NCBI GenBank assembly: GCA_017554145.1 | Contig: JAFZIZ010000013.1 | Location: 79,685-143,684, forward strand | From: Prevotella sp. | GTDB lineage: Bacteria; Bacteroidota; Bacteroidia; Bacteroidales; Bacteroidaceae | Length of the DNA stretch: 64,000 nt | Reading direction: 5' to 3' | Part shown: piece by piece, positions 17,417-25,191 of the stretch | Layout of the letters: every line of letters starts with the position of its first letter | Numbering within the stretch: the first letter of the stretch is position 1 | Program-made: the position numbers and the translations under genes | The notes under the pieces: generated by a model | The model's database searches: none | What the model saw: the letters and a program-made list of their open reading frames with translations, nothing else | Told to the model about the DNA's origin: nothing

Positions 17417-19890
17417 ATAACAGACGAGTCGTTTATAACGAAACCCAACAACAATTTTTCCAAGATGTAGATTCGAAGAACTTTCTTGGAAAGATGGTGA
17501 GTAAGGCTCAAGAGTTAGAACTTCGGGTATCCTCTCAAGAGCAAGTCTCATGGGCGAATAATGCACCAAAAATAAAAGAATTACTTGAGGTTAGTGGTAT
17601 TAACGACTCATACGTAACTTTTGAATATCTTGTTCCTTATCGTAGAAGCCGAATTGATTGCATGATTTATGGAAGCGACAATCAAGACTATGGTAATGTT
17701 GTACATATTGAGCTGAAGCAATGGAGCAATCAAACCGTTAAGTCCGATGAGATAGATGCAAATTTCCAAGTGAAAAACGAAAACGATGAAGACGATGCAG
17801 ATTATAATATTGTAGCACTAACTGGCGGCTCTTACAAATTAGAATCACACCCTTCTCAACAAGTTCGTGGTTACGACAACTACCTGACAGGCTTTATTGA
17901 GGTGTTAAGTACCAAACAAATAGGTCTCAAAGGCATAGCTTATTGCTACAATTATTCACGTTATCCTAAGAAGAAAGGAACTCCAACCGTATTATATGAT
18001 GCTAAGTATGATGCCCTACAACGTGAATACAGAACATATTCGAAAGATGAACTAAATGAAATTGCCGCAGAGATCAGAGAAAAGCTTTGTCACGGAAACG
18101 GATTCAACATTTTCAATAAAATGATGAACTCGAAAATCAGAAGTTCAAAAAAACTCCTTGAAGCCGCTTCAAAGATGATAGAGGAAGGCAACTACGACTA
18201 TTTTTCACTCATTGAGGAACAAATAACTGCGAAGAATGCCATTATGGATGCAATCCGTAAAATGGAGAAACACGATAAGAGCGTGATTATAGTAAAAGGT
18301 GGCCCAGGCACAGGTAAGACTGTAATTGCACTTAGTATCTTGGCAGAATTAGCTGGAAATAAGAGAAAACAATATAATCTTCATTATGCCACAAAGTCAA
18401 AACCTCTGCTTGAAGGTGTTCGTCACCAGTTAAAACCAGTTGCAAGGCCTTTGTTTTCAAATGTACTACAATTCATTCCTGCCAACTTTAATTCTAATGA
18501 TTTAGATGTGCTTTTAGTTGACGAGGCGCACCGAATTACATTGAGTCCGAATCATCAATATACAAAACCAGAGAAAAGAACGGATATGACGATGGTTGAC
18601 ACTCTTATCAACTGCGCAAAGGTTGTAGTCTTTTTCATTGATGATAAGCAGGCTATTCGTTCCCAAGAAATTGGATCGACGGAAATGATTCGAAATGCAG
18701 CTAATAGATTTTCAGCAAACATCTATGAAACAGAGTTATATTCTCAATTCCGTTGTAATGGTTCTGATAATTATCTAGATTGGCTGGATCAGATTATGTA
18801 TAATCAAAAAATTACTTCCCACTTCAAGAGTAATGAATTTGACTTTAAGATTTTCGATGATCCACAAAAGCTTTACGATGCTATCAAGGAGCAAGACAAT
18901 AAAGAAGGGCAATCAGCCCGTATATGTGCTGGTTTCTGTTGGCCCTGGTCAGACAAGACCGATGAAAATGGCGATTTGAGAAAGGAAGTAGAGATAGGTT
19001 CCTTTGCTATGCCTTGGGAAACAAAAGAGTCTATAAAGCCAAGACCTAAGGGATATGTTCAGTGGTATGAATGGGCTTATAAACCTGAAGGTATTAAACA
19101 GGTGGGGTGTATATATACTGCCCAAGGATTTGAATTCGACTATATTGGTGTCATTGTTGGCAATGATTTAAGATACGACAAATCTTCTGGTAATTTATAT
19201 ACCGATATTACTGCAACGAAGGATCCCATGCTTAAGAGGTCAAAAGAGGGTTTTGACGATTATGTACGTAACATCTATCGTGTTTTAATGTCAAGAGGTA
19301 TGAAGGGATGTTATGTCTATTTCTGTGACCCAGAAGTTGCTACATATTTCCAACAGATGATGTTGCCTGCTCCAAAAGAGGAAGAAAAAGTGCAAATGGC
19401 AGAGATTGTTCCAATGGTATCTCAAAGCGAGCAATACACAACATATTTGCCAGTATTCTCTATGAAAGCAGCTTGTGGATACTTTGGTGAAGGTGAATTG
19501 GTAGAAGAAGACGGCTGGATGAAAGTAGATGGAATGGGAAAATTGAATCGCAATATGTTTGTTGTTCAAGCATCAGGGCGTTCTATGGAACCGCGCATTC
19601 ATGATGGAGATTATTGTGTATTTCGCGCTATTCCTGCAGGAAGCAGACAAGGCAAGATTGTATTAGTTCAACATCGAAATTTTTATGATGATGATTCTGG
19701 TGGCGCCTACTCTATCAAGAAATACTCTAGCTCTTGGAGTGGCAATGAATCGGATGGCTACCAGCATGAAAAAATCGAGTTGATTCCTCTAAATAATGAC
19801 TATAAAACTATTGTCATTAACAGAGAAGATATAGAAGATGATGAAGAACCATTTATCGTAATTGGCGAGTTTGTTGGAGTAATCAATTGA
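17413..19890 (+). CDS. Nuclease-helicase-S24 fusion: PD-(D/E)xK, DUF2075 helicase and LexA-like peptidase
   Basis: An 825-residue multidomain protein. Residues 60-180 carry a PD-(D/E)xK-type nuclease signature: RSRID (D82) then HIELKQW (E100, K102). Residues 285-650 form an SF1-like DUF2075 helicase: Walker A GGPGTGKT at 296-303, Walker B LLVDEAHR (D370, E371), FFIDDKQ (408-413), SQFRC (444-448) and late motifs including YTAQGFEFDY. Residues 680-825 are an S24/LexA-like domain with the nucleophile in ASGRSMEPRI (Ser724) and candidate Lys769 in YSIKKY. So it could cut nucleic acid, translocate on it, and either self-cleave or sense damage. Its start overlaps the MazG gene by 4 bp; a strong terminator follows. 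DUF2075-S24 fusions exist in other genomes; the operon's purpose is not known to me. Confidence 0.85.
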   Translation: MNNRRVVYNETQQQFFQDVDSKNFLGKMVSKAQELELRVSSQEQVSWANNAPKIKELLEVSGINDSYVTFEYLVPYRRSRIDCMIYGSDNQDYGNVVHIELKQWSNQTVKSDEIDANFQVKNENDEDDADYNIVALTGGSYKLESHPSQQVRGYDNYLTGFIEVLSTKQIGLKGIAYCYNYSRYPKKKGTPTVLYDAKYDALQREYRTYSKDELNEIAAEIREKLCHGNGFNIFNKMMNSKIRSSKKLLEAASKMIEEGNYDYFSLIEEQITAKNAIMDAIRKMEKHDKSVIIVKGGPGTGKTVIALSILAELAGNKRKQYNLHYATKSKPLLEGVRHQLKPVARPLFSNVLQFIPANFNSNDLDVLLVDEAHRITLSPNHQYTKPEKRTDMTMVDTLINCAKVVVFFIDDKQAIRSQEIGSTEMIRNAANRFSANIYETELYSQFRCNGSDNYLDWLDQIMYNQKITSHFKSNEFDFKIFDDPQKLYDAIKEQDNKEGQSARICAGFCWPWSDKTDENGDLRKEVEIGSFAMPWETKESIKPRPKGYVQWYEWAYKPEGIKQVGCIYTAQGFEFDYIGVIVGNDLRYDKSSGNLYTDITATKDPMLKRSKEGFDDYVRNIYRVLMSRGMKGCYVYFCDPEVATYFQQMMLPAPKEEEKVQMAEIVPMVSQSEQYTTYLPVFSMKAACGYFGEGELVEEDGWMKVDGMGKLNRNMFVVQASGRSMEPRIHDGDYCVFRAIPAGSRQGKIVLVQHRNFYDDDSGGAYSIKKYSSSWSGNESDGYQHEKIELIPLNNDYKTIVINREDIEDDEEPFIVIGEFVGVIN

Positions 19891-19910
19891 AATCTCAAAT
19901 AACAATATAT

Positions 19911-19945
19911 AAGAATCAAGTGACATGTACTTGATTCTTTTGTAT
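19911..19945 (+). terminator. Terminator of the three-gene operon
   Basis: Perfect 11-bp arms AAGAATCAAGT and ACTTGATTCTT with a 7-nt loop, followed by a T-rich tail. Confidence 0.85.
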
Positions 19946-19969
19946 TTTACTTTCTTATGTGTATCTTTA
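19939..19969 (+). promoter_or_regulatory. Promoter for a candidate small RNA
   Basis: TTTG-N19-TATCTTTA: perfect -33 and spacing, one mismatch (A for G) in the -7 element. It starts inside the T-tail of the preceding terminator. Confidence 0.45.
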
Positions 19970-19975
19970 CAAATA

Positions 19976-20097
19976 GAAATATGGTTGGAAGATGTCGGAT
20001 GTATGAGGTCTGATGGCTGATGTAAAATAAAATTATAATCCCAAAGAAATGATATTAGGATGTGCCATAGCGATGAGAATCGCTATGGCATTTTTTT
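19976..20097 (+). ncRNA. Candidate small RNA of about 120 nt
   Basis: It is bounded by the promoter at 19939-19969 and a strong terminator at 20064-20097, with no reading frame longer than about ten codons. Its first 30 bases, containing GAAGATGTCGGATG, resemble the leader upstream of the fic gene at 20624-20646 and a segment at 21915-21928, so it may be a decayed copy of the same promoter-leader module rather than a functional RNA. Confidence 0.4.
20064..20097 (+). terminator. Strong hairpin terminator
   Basis: Perfect 11-bp arms GCCATAGCGAT and ATCGCTATGGC around GAGA, followed by T7 or more. Confidence 0.85.
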
Positions 20098-20194
20098 CAA
20101 AAAGTACCATTTAATACATAATAGTATGTAACGAAATGTTACATATAGATACAGAAGATAATTAACTATCATACCAATATGTTATATAAAATAT

Positions 20195-20255
20195 GGCCAA
20201 ACAGGTGAACGAATCTTGGTCAAACGGGTGAATAAAATGTGTCCAAATGACGGAA
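20195..20255 (+). repeat. Three 15-bp direct repeats with 23-bp period upstream of rhuM
   Basis: GGCCAAACAGGTGAA (20195), GGTCAAACGGGTGAA (20218) and GTCCAAATGACGGAA (20241) are spaced exactly 23 bp, with the last ending about 17 bp before the -7 element at 20272. They look like repeated operator or iteron sites. The rest of 20098-20270 shows nothing else. Confidence 0.5.
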
Positions 20256-20271
20256 CTTAAATTATTCTTTG

Positions 20272-20279
20272 TATCTTTG
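20272..20279 (+). promoter_or_regulatory. -7 promoter element for the rhuM fragment
   Basis: TATCTTTG followed by CAAAAGAAAGATG; matches TAnnTTTG. No clear -33 element. Confidence 0.5.
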
Positions 20280-20289
20280 CAAAAGAAAG

Positions 20290-20520
20290 ATGATAAAAAT
20301 GAAACAGGATCAAATTGTAATATATCAAGACGAAAACAACGCCATACAACTTGAGGTTAGAATGGATGGTGAAATGATATGGCTGACACGACAGCAGTTG
20401 GCAACGTTGTTTGGCAGAGACTATAAGACTATCAGTAAACATATCAATAATGCACTCAAGGAGGAATTGGCTGATGAAGTGGTAGTCGCAAAATTTGCGA
20501 ATACCACTTCATCATGGTGA
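20290..20520 (+). pseudogene. Truncated RhuM-family (COG3943) gene
   Basis: The 76 codons encode the N-terminus of the RhuM/virulence-protein family: 'IVIYQDENNAIQLEVRMDGE' then MIWLTRQQLATLFGRDYKTISKHI, a winged-helix-like DNA-binding segment, then DEVVVAKFANTT. Intact members of the family are usually around 330 residues. Here a TGA follows TTSSW, and no other frame continues the family sequence. The break falls on a near-perfect 41-bp palindrome (20473-20513). The start at 20290 follows a -7 element; the ATG at 20299 is an alternative. It may still make a short DNA-binding peptide, but it is most likely a remnant of a longer gene that was deleted before the Fic gene. Confidence 0.75.
20473..20513. 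repeat. 41-bp near-perfect palindrome at the rhuM break
   Basis: Outer arms of 12 bp (GATGAAGTGGTA and TACCACTTCATC), a 2-bp mismatch, then inner arms CGCAAA and TTTGCG. The inner part encodes VAKFA, which is part of the conserved family sequence, so some of the symmetry is built into the gene; the outer arms extend it. Confidence 0.7.
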
Positions 20521-20607
20521 AAGTGGTGGTGAATCTGATTAATCAGAAGAATTGATAAGATCTGATGATACTGGTATTCAAGTAATATGGGTATGAAATA
20601 TAATTTG

Positions 20608-20615
20608 TACCTTTG
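20608..20615 (+). promoter_or_regulatory. -7 promoter element upstream of the Fic gene
   Basis: TACCTTTG followed by CAAACGAAATATGG; matches TAnnTTTG and resembles the promoter-leader sequences at 19962 and 20272. Confidence 0.5.
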
Positions 20616-20632
20616 CAAACGAAATATGGCTG

Positions 20633-20700
20633 AAAGATGTCGGATGGCATTTATGGTTCATGGTGAAGGGTGAAAGGTTCATGATTGAAGAATAAAACGA
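20633..20700. repeat. Direct repeat, left copy, flanking the Fic gene
   Basis: 68 bp from AAAGATGTCGGATG to AATAAAACGA, nearly identical to 21915-21990 except for a missing 7 bp (TATGAAG) and a 1-bp change in an A run. Internally it is built of 7-bp units (GGTTCAT, GGTGAAG, GGTGAAA, GGTTCAT). Confidence 0.85.
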
Positions 20701-20723
20701 GATAAAGATATGAATAACGAGAT

Positions 20724-21890
20724 ATGAGTGAGAACAAGGAACTGTATTTAGACTTTGACGAGTATATCCGTCAGGGGGAGCCAGAACAACGGGTAAAGGC
20801 AGGCTACTGGCAGACGGCTATAGGACTTCAGGCAGTGGACGGGCTGAAGACTTCGAAGTATCTGCAACAGACGGCTCGCAGGAACATCGAGGGTGAGATA
20901 ACCATCGACGAAGCACGCGAGTTAGTGAACCAGTACTACGTCACTAAGACGGCTCATGATGCCAACGATGAGGACAAGGAAGAGGCTGACCGCGTGTCAT
21001 CGAACATCGTGAAAGTTCTGTCCAGTCCTACTTTTGACTTCAGTACGGGTGGCTACCAGTCGGTGCATCGCCGTGTTTTTGAAGGCGTGATGAAGCATGC
21101 TGGAGAGTTGCGGAAATATGACATTACCAAAAAGGAATGGGTGCTGGAAGGCGACACGGTGCTTTACCTGAACTGGGAGGATCTGCGCAGGGCTATGGAC
21201 TATGACCTGAAGCTGGAACGCGCTTACAGTTACAAAGGGAAAACTCAGGACGAGATGATTAGCCATCTGGCACATTTTGTGTCAAAGCTGTGGCAGATTC
21301 ACGCTTTCGGTGAGGGTAATACTCGTACTACAGCCGTTTTTACCATACAATATCTGCGCTCGCTTGGGTTTAACGTAAACAATGAGCAGTTTGCACGTCA
21401 CTCATGGTATTTCCGTAATGCGCTGGTCAGGGCCAACTACCGCAATGTGGCAAAGGGAATTGAATATACTCCTATCTATTTGGAGCGTTTCTTCCGCAAT
21501 CTGCTATTGGGAGAGCAGTGGGATTTGCGTAATCGCTACCTGCATATCCACCCCACAGAAGCGTGGAGCGTTCAACCCAATTTGGCATCACCAGAAAGCA
21601 CCCGACAAGCTGGTAGCAAGTTACCCGACAAGCTACCCGACAAGTTCAATACCAAGAGTCAATATATCAAGAACTTAGTGAAACTTGTCGGTAACAAGGA
21701 AATGTCTATAAAAGAAATGCTTGCAGGCTTAGATCTGAAGGACAGAGAGAGTTTTATGAACGTCTATCTCAACCCTGCAATAAAAGAGAAGTTCATCTGT
21801 TTGCTGTATCCAAAATCACCCCGTCATCCACGTCAGAAGTACCTGTTGACGGTGAAAGGATTGGCACTTTATAACGAATTGACAAAGTAA
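20724..21890 (+). CDS. Fic-domain protein, probable AMPylating or related nucleotidyl transferase
   Basis: A 388-residue Fic protein. The Fic motif is HAFGEGNTRTT at residues 193-203 (catalytic His193, Asn199, Arg201); the final Arg of the HxFx(D/E)GNGRxxR consensus is replaced by Thr, a variant seen in a known subgroup. N-terminal residues 48-75, ARRNIEGEITIDEARELVNQYY, resemble the VbhA-type antitoxin helix fused in cis, which normally inhibits the enzyme; this is an inference. The C-terminal region from about 300 (LPDKLPDKFNTK... to the end) looks like a winged-helix domain. It would modify a target hydroxyl with AMP or a related group. It lies between two 68-76 bp direct repeats and after a rhuM remnant. 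Confidence 0.85.
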   Translation: MSENKELYLDFDEYIRQGEPEQRVKAGYWQTAIGLQAVDGLKTSKYLQQTARRNIEGEITIDEARELVNQYYVTKTAHDANDEDKEEADRVSSNIVKVLSSPTFDFSTGGYQSVHRRVFEGVMKHAGELRKYDITKKEWVLEGDTVLYLNWEDLRRAMDYDLKLERAYSYKGKTQDEMISHLAHFVSKLWQIHAFGEGNTRTTAVFTIQYLRSLGFNVNNEQFARHSWYFRNALVRANYRNVAKGIEYTPIYLERFFRNLLLGEQWDLRNRYLHIHPTEAWSVQPNLASPESTRQAGSKLPDKLPDKFNTKSQYIKNLVKLVGNKEMSIKEMLAGLDLKDRESFMNVYLNPAIKEKFICLLYPKSPRHPRQKYLLTVKGLALYNELTK

Positions 21891-21914
21891 TATTTTCGAG
21901 TTTTCCATACTATA

Positions 21915-21990
21915 AAAGATGTCGGATGTATGAAGGCATTTATGGTTCATGGTGAAGGGTGAAAGGTTCATGATTGAAGAAATAAAACGA
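21915..21990. repeat. Direct repeat, right copy, flanking the Fic gene
   Basis: 76 bp matching 20633-20700, starting 24 bp after the Fic stop codon. The pair makes the gene a candidate for deletion or acquisition by recombination between repeats. Confidence 0.85.
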
Positions 21991-22031
21991 CCCGCCGATT
22001 TAAGCATTGTAAAGAGGCTTGGCGGGTTCTC
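21985..22031 (-). terminator. Probable terminator of the minus-strand operon
   Basis: On the minus strand AACCCGCCAAGC pairs with GCTT...GGCGGGT, followed by CGTTTTATTT. It fits the end of the nhaD-serine hydrolase transcript. A TACTTTTG -7-like element at about 22038-22045 on the same strand could alternatively make a very short RNA. Confidence 0.5.
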
Positions 22032-22125
22032 GTGATGCAAAAGTACGAATATTTTTGAATATATAATGATTTTGCTTAGAAATCTTTTGTATTTCAGATT
22101 TTATTAACTTTTATACACTGCATTA

Positions 22126-23184
22126 TTACAATGCGGGAAGGATGTGTTTCCAGACGAGGTTAAGTTCACCTTGCAGGTCCTCAACGTTGGAGGTGATAGC
22201 GATGACGGTGTTTTTGTCGGGAACGACGATGATGTATTGACCTCTGGCACCATCAGCACGGAAACAGCCAGGACGACAGCGCCACATCTGATAGCCGTAG
22301 CCTTGCATCCAGTCGCTGGTCTCCTTGGTCATACCTTTTGCTGTGGCATCCTCCATACGAGTGCCTGGGTTGATGCTCTCTACTTGCTTCTTCGACATCT
22401 CGGCAACCCAATCGGCAGGAATCAGTTGCTTGCCGTTCCACTCTCCTTTCTGCAAAAGCAGTTGACCCATCTTCGCCAGATCTTCTGTCTTGAGATAAAG
22501 TCCCCAACCACCACAGTTGATACCTTGTGGACTCTCATCCCATTGAGGCTTGTCAATATGCAGGGGTTCAAAGAGGCGGGTATTCAGATAGTCAACTACC
22601 TTTTCGCCCGTTACCTTTTGGACGATGGCAGAGAGCATATAGGTGCCAAGGCTGTTATAAAGGTAGAACGTGCCAGGCTCATGCTTGACGGGTTGAGCAA
22701 GAAAGACGGTTGCCCAGTCTTGATCAGGTGCGCCACGGAAGGATGGCTCTTCATCGTGTCCGCACGACATCGTCAGCAGGTCACGAACAGTCATTGCCTT
22801 CAGATTATCGCTTACCTCAGCAGGCAGTTTGTCAGGGAAGTAGTCGATGACTTTGTCTGTCAATTTCATCTTACCATCAGCAATGGCAAGTCCTACAGCT
22901 GTAGCTGTGAAGGTCTTGCTGACGGAGTGAAGCACATGGGGTATGGTGTCTACTCCCTCACTCTGCCATTTGCTATAGATGACATTGCCGTCCTTGACAA
23001 TCATCACACTATGGATGTCCATCGAGTCGTTAGCCGCTTCTTGGAAGAAAGTATCCATAGCGGATGCTACGCTATCAGGAGTTTCTGCACGTGGCAGGTC
23101 AATGACTTCCGCTGTTTGCGGATTGTTCTTACATGCCGTCAATGCTATCAGCATCAAAGCAGCGAAAAGGGTCTTTTTCCTCAT
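22126..23184 (-). CDS. Lipoprotein serine hydrolase, class C beta-lactamase/penicillin-binding fold
   Basis: A 352-residue protein with a lipoprotein signal (MRKKTLFAALMLIALTAC; lipobox Cys18), so it is anchored in a membrane. The active-site SxxK motif is HSVSK (Ser87, Lys90), the second motif is LYNS near residues 175-178, and the third segment, GARGQYIIVVPDKNTV near the C-terminus, stands in for HxG/KTG. The fold is shared by class C beta-lactamases, D-aminopeptidases and esterases, so the reaction is not certain. It lies 38 bp downstream of nhaD on the same strand, in a spacer made of repeated ACTAACAT-like units, and is probably co-transcribed. Confidence 0.85.
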   Translation of the reverse strand: MRKKTLFAALMLIALTACKNNPQTAEVIDLPRAETPDSVASAMDTFFQEAANDSMDIHSVMIVKDGNVIYSKWQSEGVDTIPHVLHSVSKTFTATAVGLAIADGKMKLTDKVIDYFPDKLPAEVSDNLKAMTVRDLLTMSCGHDEEPSFRGAPDQDWATVFLAQPVKHEPGTFYLYNSLGTYMLSAIVQKVTGEKVVDYLNTRLFEPLHIDKPQWDESPQGINCGGWGLYLKTEDLAKMGQLLLQKGEWNGKQLIPADWVAEMSKKQVESINPGTRMEDATAKGMTKETSDWMQGYGYQMWRCRPGCFRADGARGQYIIVVPDKNTVIAITSNVEDLQGELNLVWKHILPAL

Positions 23185-23222
23185 GTTAGTCTAATTGTTT
23201 TATGTTAGTTTGTTGTTTTGTG

Positions 23223-24554
23223 TTAGAAGAACAGCAGACGCTGTACCCAATAGACGAGGATACCACTGAGATAGCCAACGAAGGCTATCCATGTGATACG
23301 CTTCATGTACCAGCCGAAGGTAATCTTCTCCAAGCCCATAACGACAACACCAGCGGCAGAACCTATGATGAGCATCGAACCTCCGACACCCGCGCAGTAA
23401 GCCAACAACTGCCAGAAGATACCGTCAACAGCCATCGCACCATCAGCAGCCACAGGATACATTCCCATACAGCCTGCTACCAAAGGTACATTGTCAACAA
23501 TTGACGAGAGTACACCGATGATACCGTTGATGAGGTAGTAGTTGCCAGAGAAGGCTTCGTTGAGTCCCTCACCCATTGCTGTGAGGACGCCAATCTCCTG
23601 AAGAACGCCGACAGCCATGAGGATACCAAGGAAGAACATAATGGTAGAGAGGTCGATCTTCGACATGATATCGCTGACGCGCTTCGCCATTGTATCATCC
23701 TCATCGGTATTGTAATGGAATATCTCTGTCGTAGTCCACAAGATACCGAGTACGAGCAGGATACCCATGAACGGTGGCAGGTGGGTAATGGTCTTGAAGA
23801 TAGGTACGAATACCAGACCGCCAACACCCAACCAGAAGATGATATCGCGCTGAACTTTCGTAAACTGGCTGACATCGGCTTTAGGCAGATTCTGTTCTTT
23901 GTCGAACTTTCCCTTCAGCGAGAGACTGAGGATGAGTGCAGGGATAATCATTGATACCAATGAAGGGATAAATATCTCAGTAAGTACACCCTGTGTCGTG
24001 ATGACACCTTTGATCCACAACATGATGGTGGTAACATCACCAATCGGTGAGAAGGCTCCACCAGAGTTAGCCGAGATAATGATAAGGGCGGCATAGATCA
24101 GACGCTCTTCGCGCGACTGCACGAGTTTACGCAACACCATAATCATCACGATAGACGTGGTAAGGTTGTCGAGGATAGCCGACAGGAAGAATGTCATAAA
24201 GGCAACACGCCACATCAATTTACGCTTTGAGCGCGTCTTCAACGTATCACGGACGAAGTTGAAACCACCGTTGCTATCGACAATCTCCACAATCGTCATC
24301 GCACCCATCAGGAAGAACAGTGTGCCAGCGGCATCACCCAGATGGTGCTCAATGACTTCCGCAATATGATGTACCACACCATCGCCTGCAAACTCTGGAT
24401 AATACATGCCAGGATTTACCATCAGCAAGGTCCAGCAGACTACACACATCAGCAGGGCGATGGCTGCTTTGTTGATTTTCGTCACGCTCTCCAAAGCAAT
24501 ACAGAGATAGCCAATTACGAAAGCGATGACAATAAGTAATGTTAATGTTGCCAT
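23223..24554 (-). CDS. nhaD: Na+/H+ antiporter NhaD
   Basis: A 443-residue inner-membrane protein with about 12 hydrophobic segments and the conserved arsenite-permease/NhaD signatures: ALIIISANSGGAFSPIGDVTTIMLWIKG, FLSAILDNLTTSIVMIMVL and the C-terminal NGIIGVLSSIVDNVPLVAGCMGMY. It exchanges Na+ or Li+ for protons and helps pH and salt homeostasis. Length and conserved Asp residues in the membrane segments match the family. It starts 12 bp after the deacetylase gene and precedes the serine hydrolase, all on the minus strand. Confidence 0.93.
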   Translation of the reverse strand: MATLTLLIVIAFVIGYLCIALESVTKINKAAIALLMCVVCWTLLMVNPGMYYPEFAGDGVVHHIAEVIEHHLGDAAGTLFFLMGAMTIVEIVDSNGGFNFVRDTLKTRSKRKLMWRVAFMTFFLSAILDNLTTSIVMIMVLRKLVQSREERLIYAALIIISANSGGAFSPIGDVTTIMLWIKGVITTQGVLTEIFIPSLVSMIIPALILSLSLKGKFDKEQNLPKADVSQFTKVQRDIIFWLGVGGLVFVPIFKTITHLPPFMGILLVLGILWTTTEIFHYNTDEDDTMAKRVSDIMSKIDLSTIMFFLGILMAVGVLQEIGVLTAMGEGLNEAFSGNYYLINGIIGVLSSIVDNVPLVAGCMGMYPVAADGAMAVDGIFWQLLAYCAGVGGSMLIIGSAAGVVVMGLEKITFGWYMKRITWIAFVGYLSGILVYWVQRLLFF

Positions 24555-24566
24555 TGTATGTCTTTT

Positions 24567-25178
24567 TTAATCAAATATCTTGAATGCGTAGCCTTGTTCC
24601 TTCAACCACTCGATGGCTTTGGGCAAGGCGGTCCTTAACTTGTCTATCGATTTGAGGGAATCGTGGAAGGTGATGATGCTGCCGTTACGCGCATATCGCT
24701 TCACATTATTATATATATCCTCGGCTGTCATCCATTTGGAATAGTCGCGTGTCACCAAGTCCCACATCACGATGCGGTATTTCCTGCCCAACCAAGCATA
24801 TTGGGCAAGACGCATCCAACCATGAGGCGGGCGCACCAGATTGGTATGCAGATAGGCATTTGCCTTCTCGACATTATAACTGTATTCGTGGATGCTATGA
24901 CGGAAGCCGCTGATATGGTTGTGGGTATGATTACCGATACGGTGCCCCTCGTCAACTACACGTTGATGCAGTTCGGGATATTTACGGGCATTGTCACCTA
25001 CCATGAAGAAGGTTGCCTTGATGCCGTAATGCTTGAGGGTATCGAGGATAAACGGCGTGGCCTCGGGGATAGGACCGTCGTCGAAAGTCAGATAGACTGC
25101 TTTCTCCTGACGATCCATACGCCACGTTGCCCTGGGGTAAAGCCAGCGCAACCACATTGCCGGTTGCTCGATAAACAT
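24567..25178 (-). CDS. Polysaccharide deacetylase (NodB homology domain)
   Basis: A 203-residue protein almost entirely made of the NodB domain. Motif 1 is VYLTFDDGPIPEA (Asp pair at about 32-33), motif 2 is GHRIGNHTHNH (metal-binding His residues), and the ATFFMVGDNARKYPEL segment lies between them. The late motif ends with SIITFHDSLKSIDK, giving the last His. It should remove N-acetyl (or O-acetyl) groups from a cell-wall or surface polysaccharide. There is no clear signal peptide, although the N-terminus is hydrophobic (MFIEQPAMWLRWLYP), which may tether it. It lies 13 bp downstream of the DUF2723 gene and is probably in its operon. Confidence 0.88.
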   Translation of the reverse strand: MFIEQPAMWLRWLYPRATWRMDRQEKAVYLTFDDGPIPEATPFILDTLKHYGIKATFFMVGDNARKYPELHQRVVDEGHRIGNHTHNHISGFRHSIHEYSYNVEKANAYLHTNLVRPPHGWMRLAQYAWLGRKYRIVMWDLVTRDYSKWMTAEDIYNNVKRYARNGSIITFHDSLKSIDKLRTALPKAIEWLKEQGYAFKIFD

Positions 25179-25191
25179 ATTCTTCTATCTA

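Noticed and set aside
22038-22045. TACTTTTG on the minus strand as a promoter for a tiny RNA
   Set aside because: It has no -33 element and would give a transcript of only about 45 nt before the hairpin; kept only as a remark in the terminator entry.
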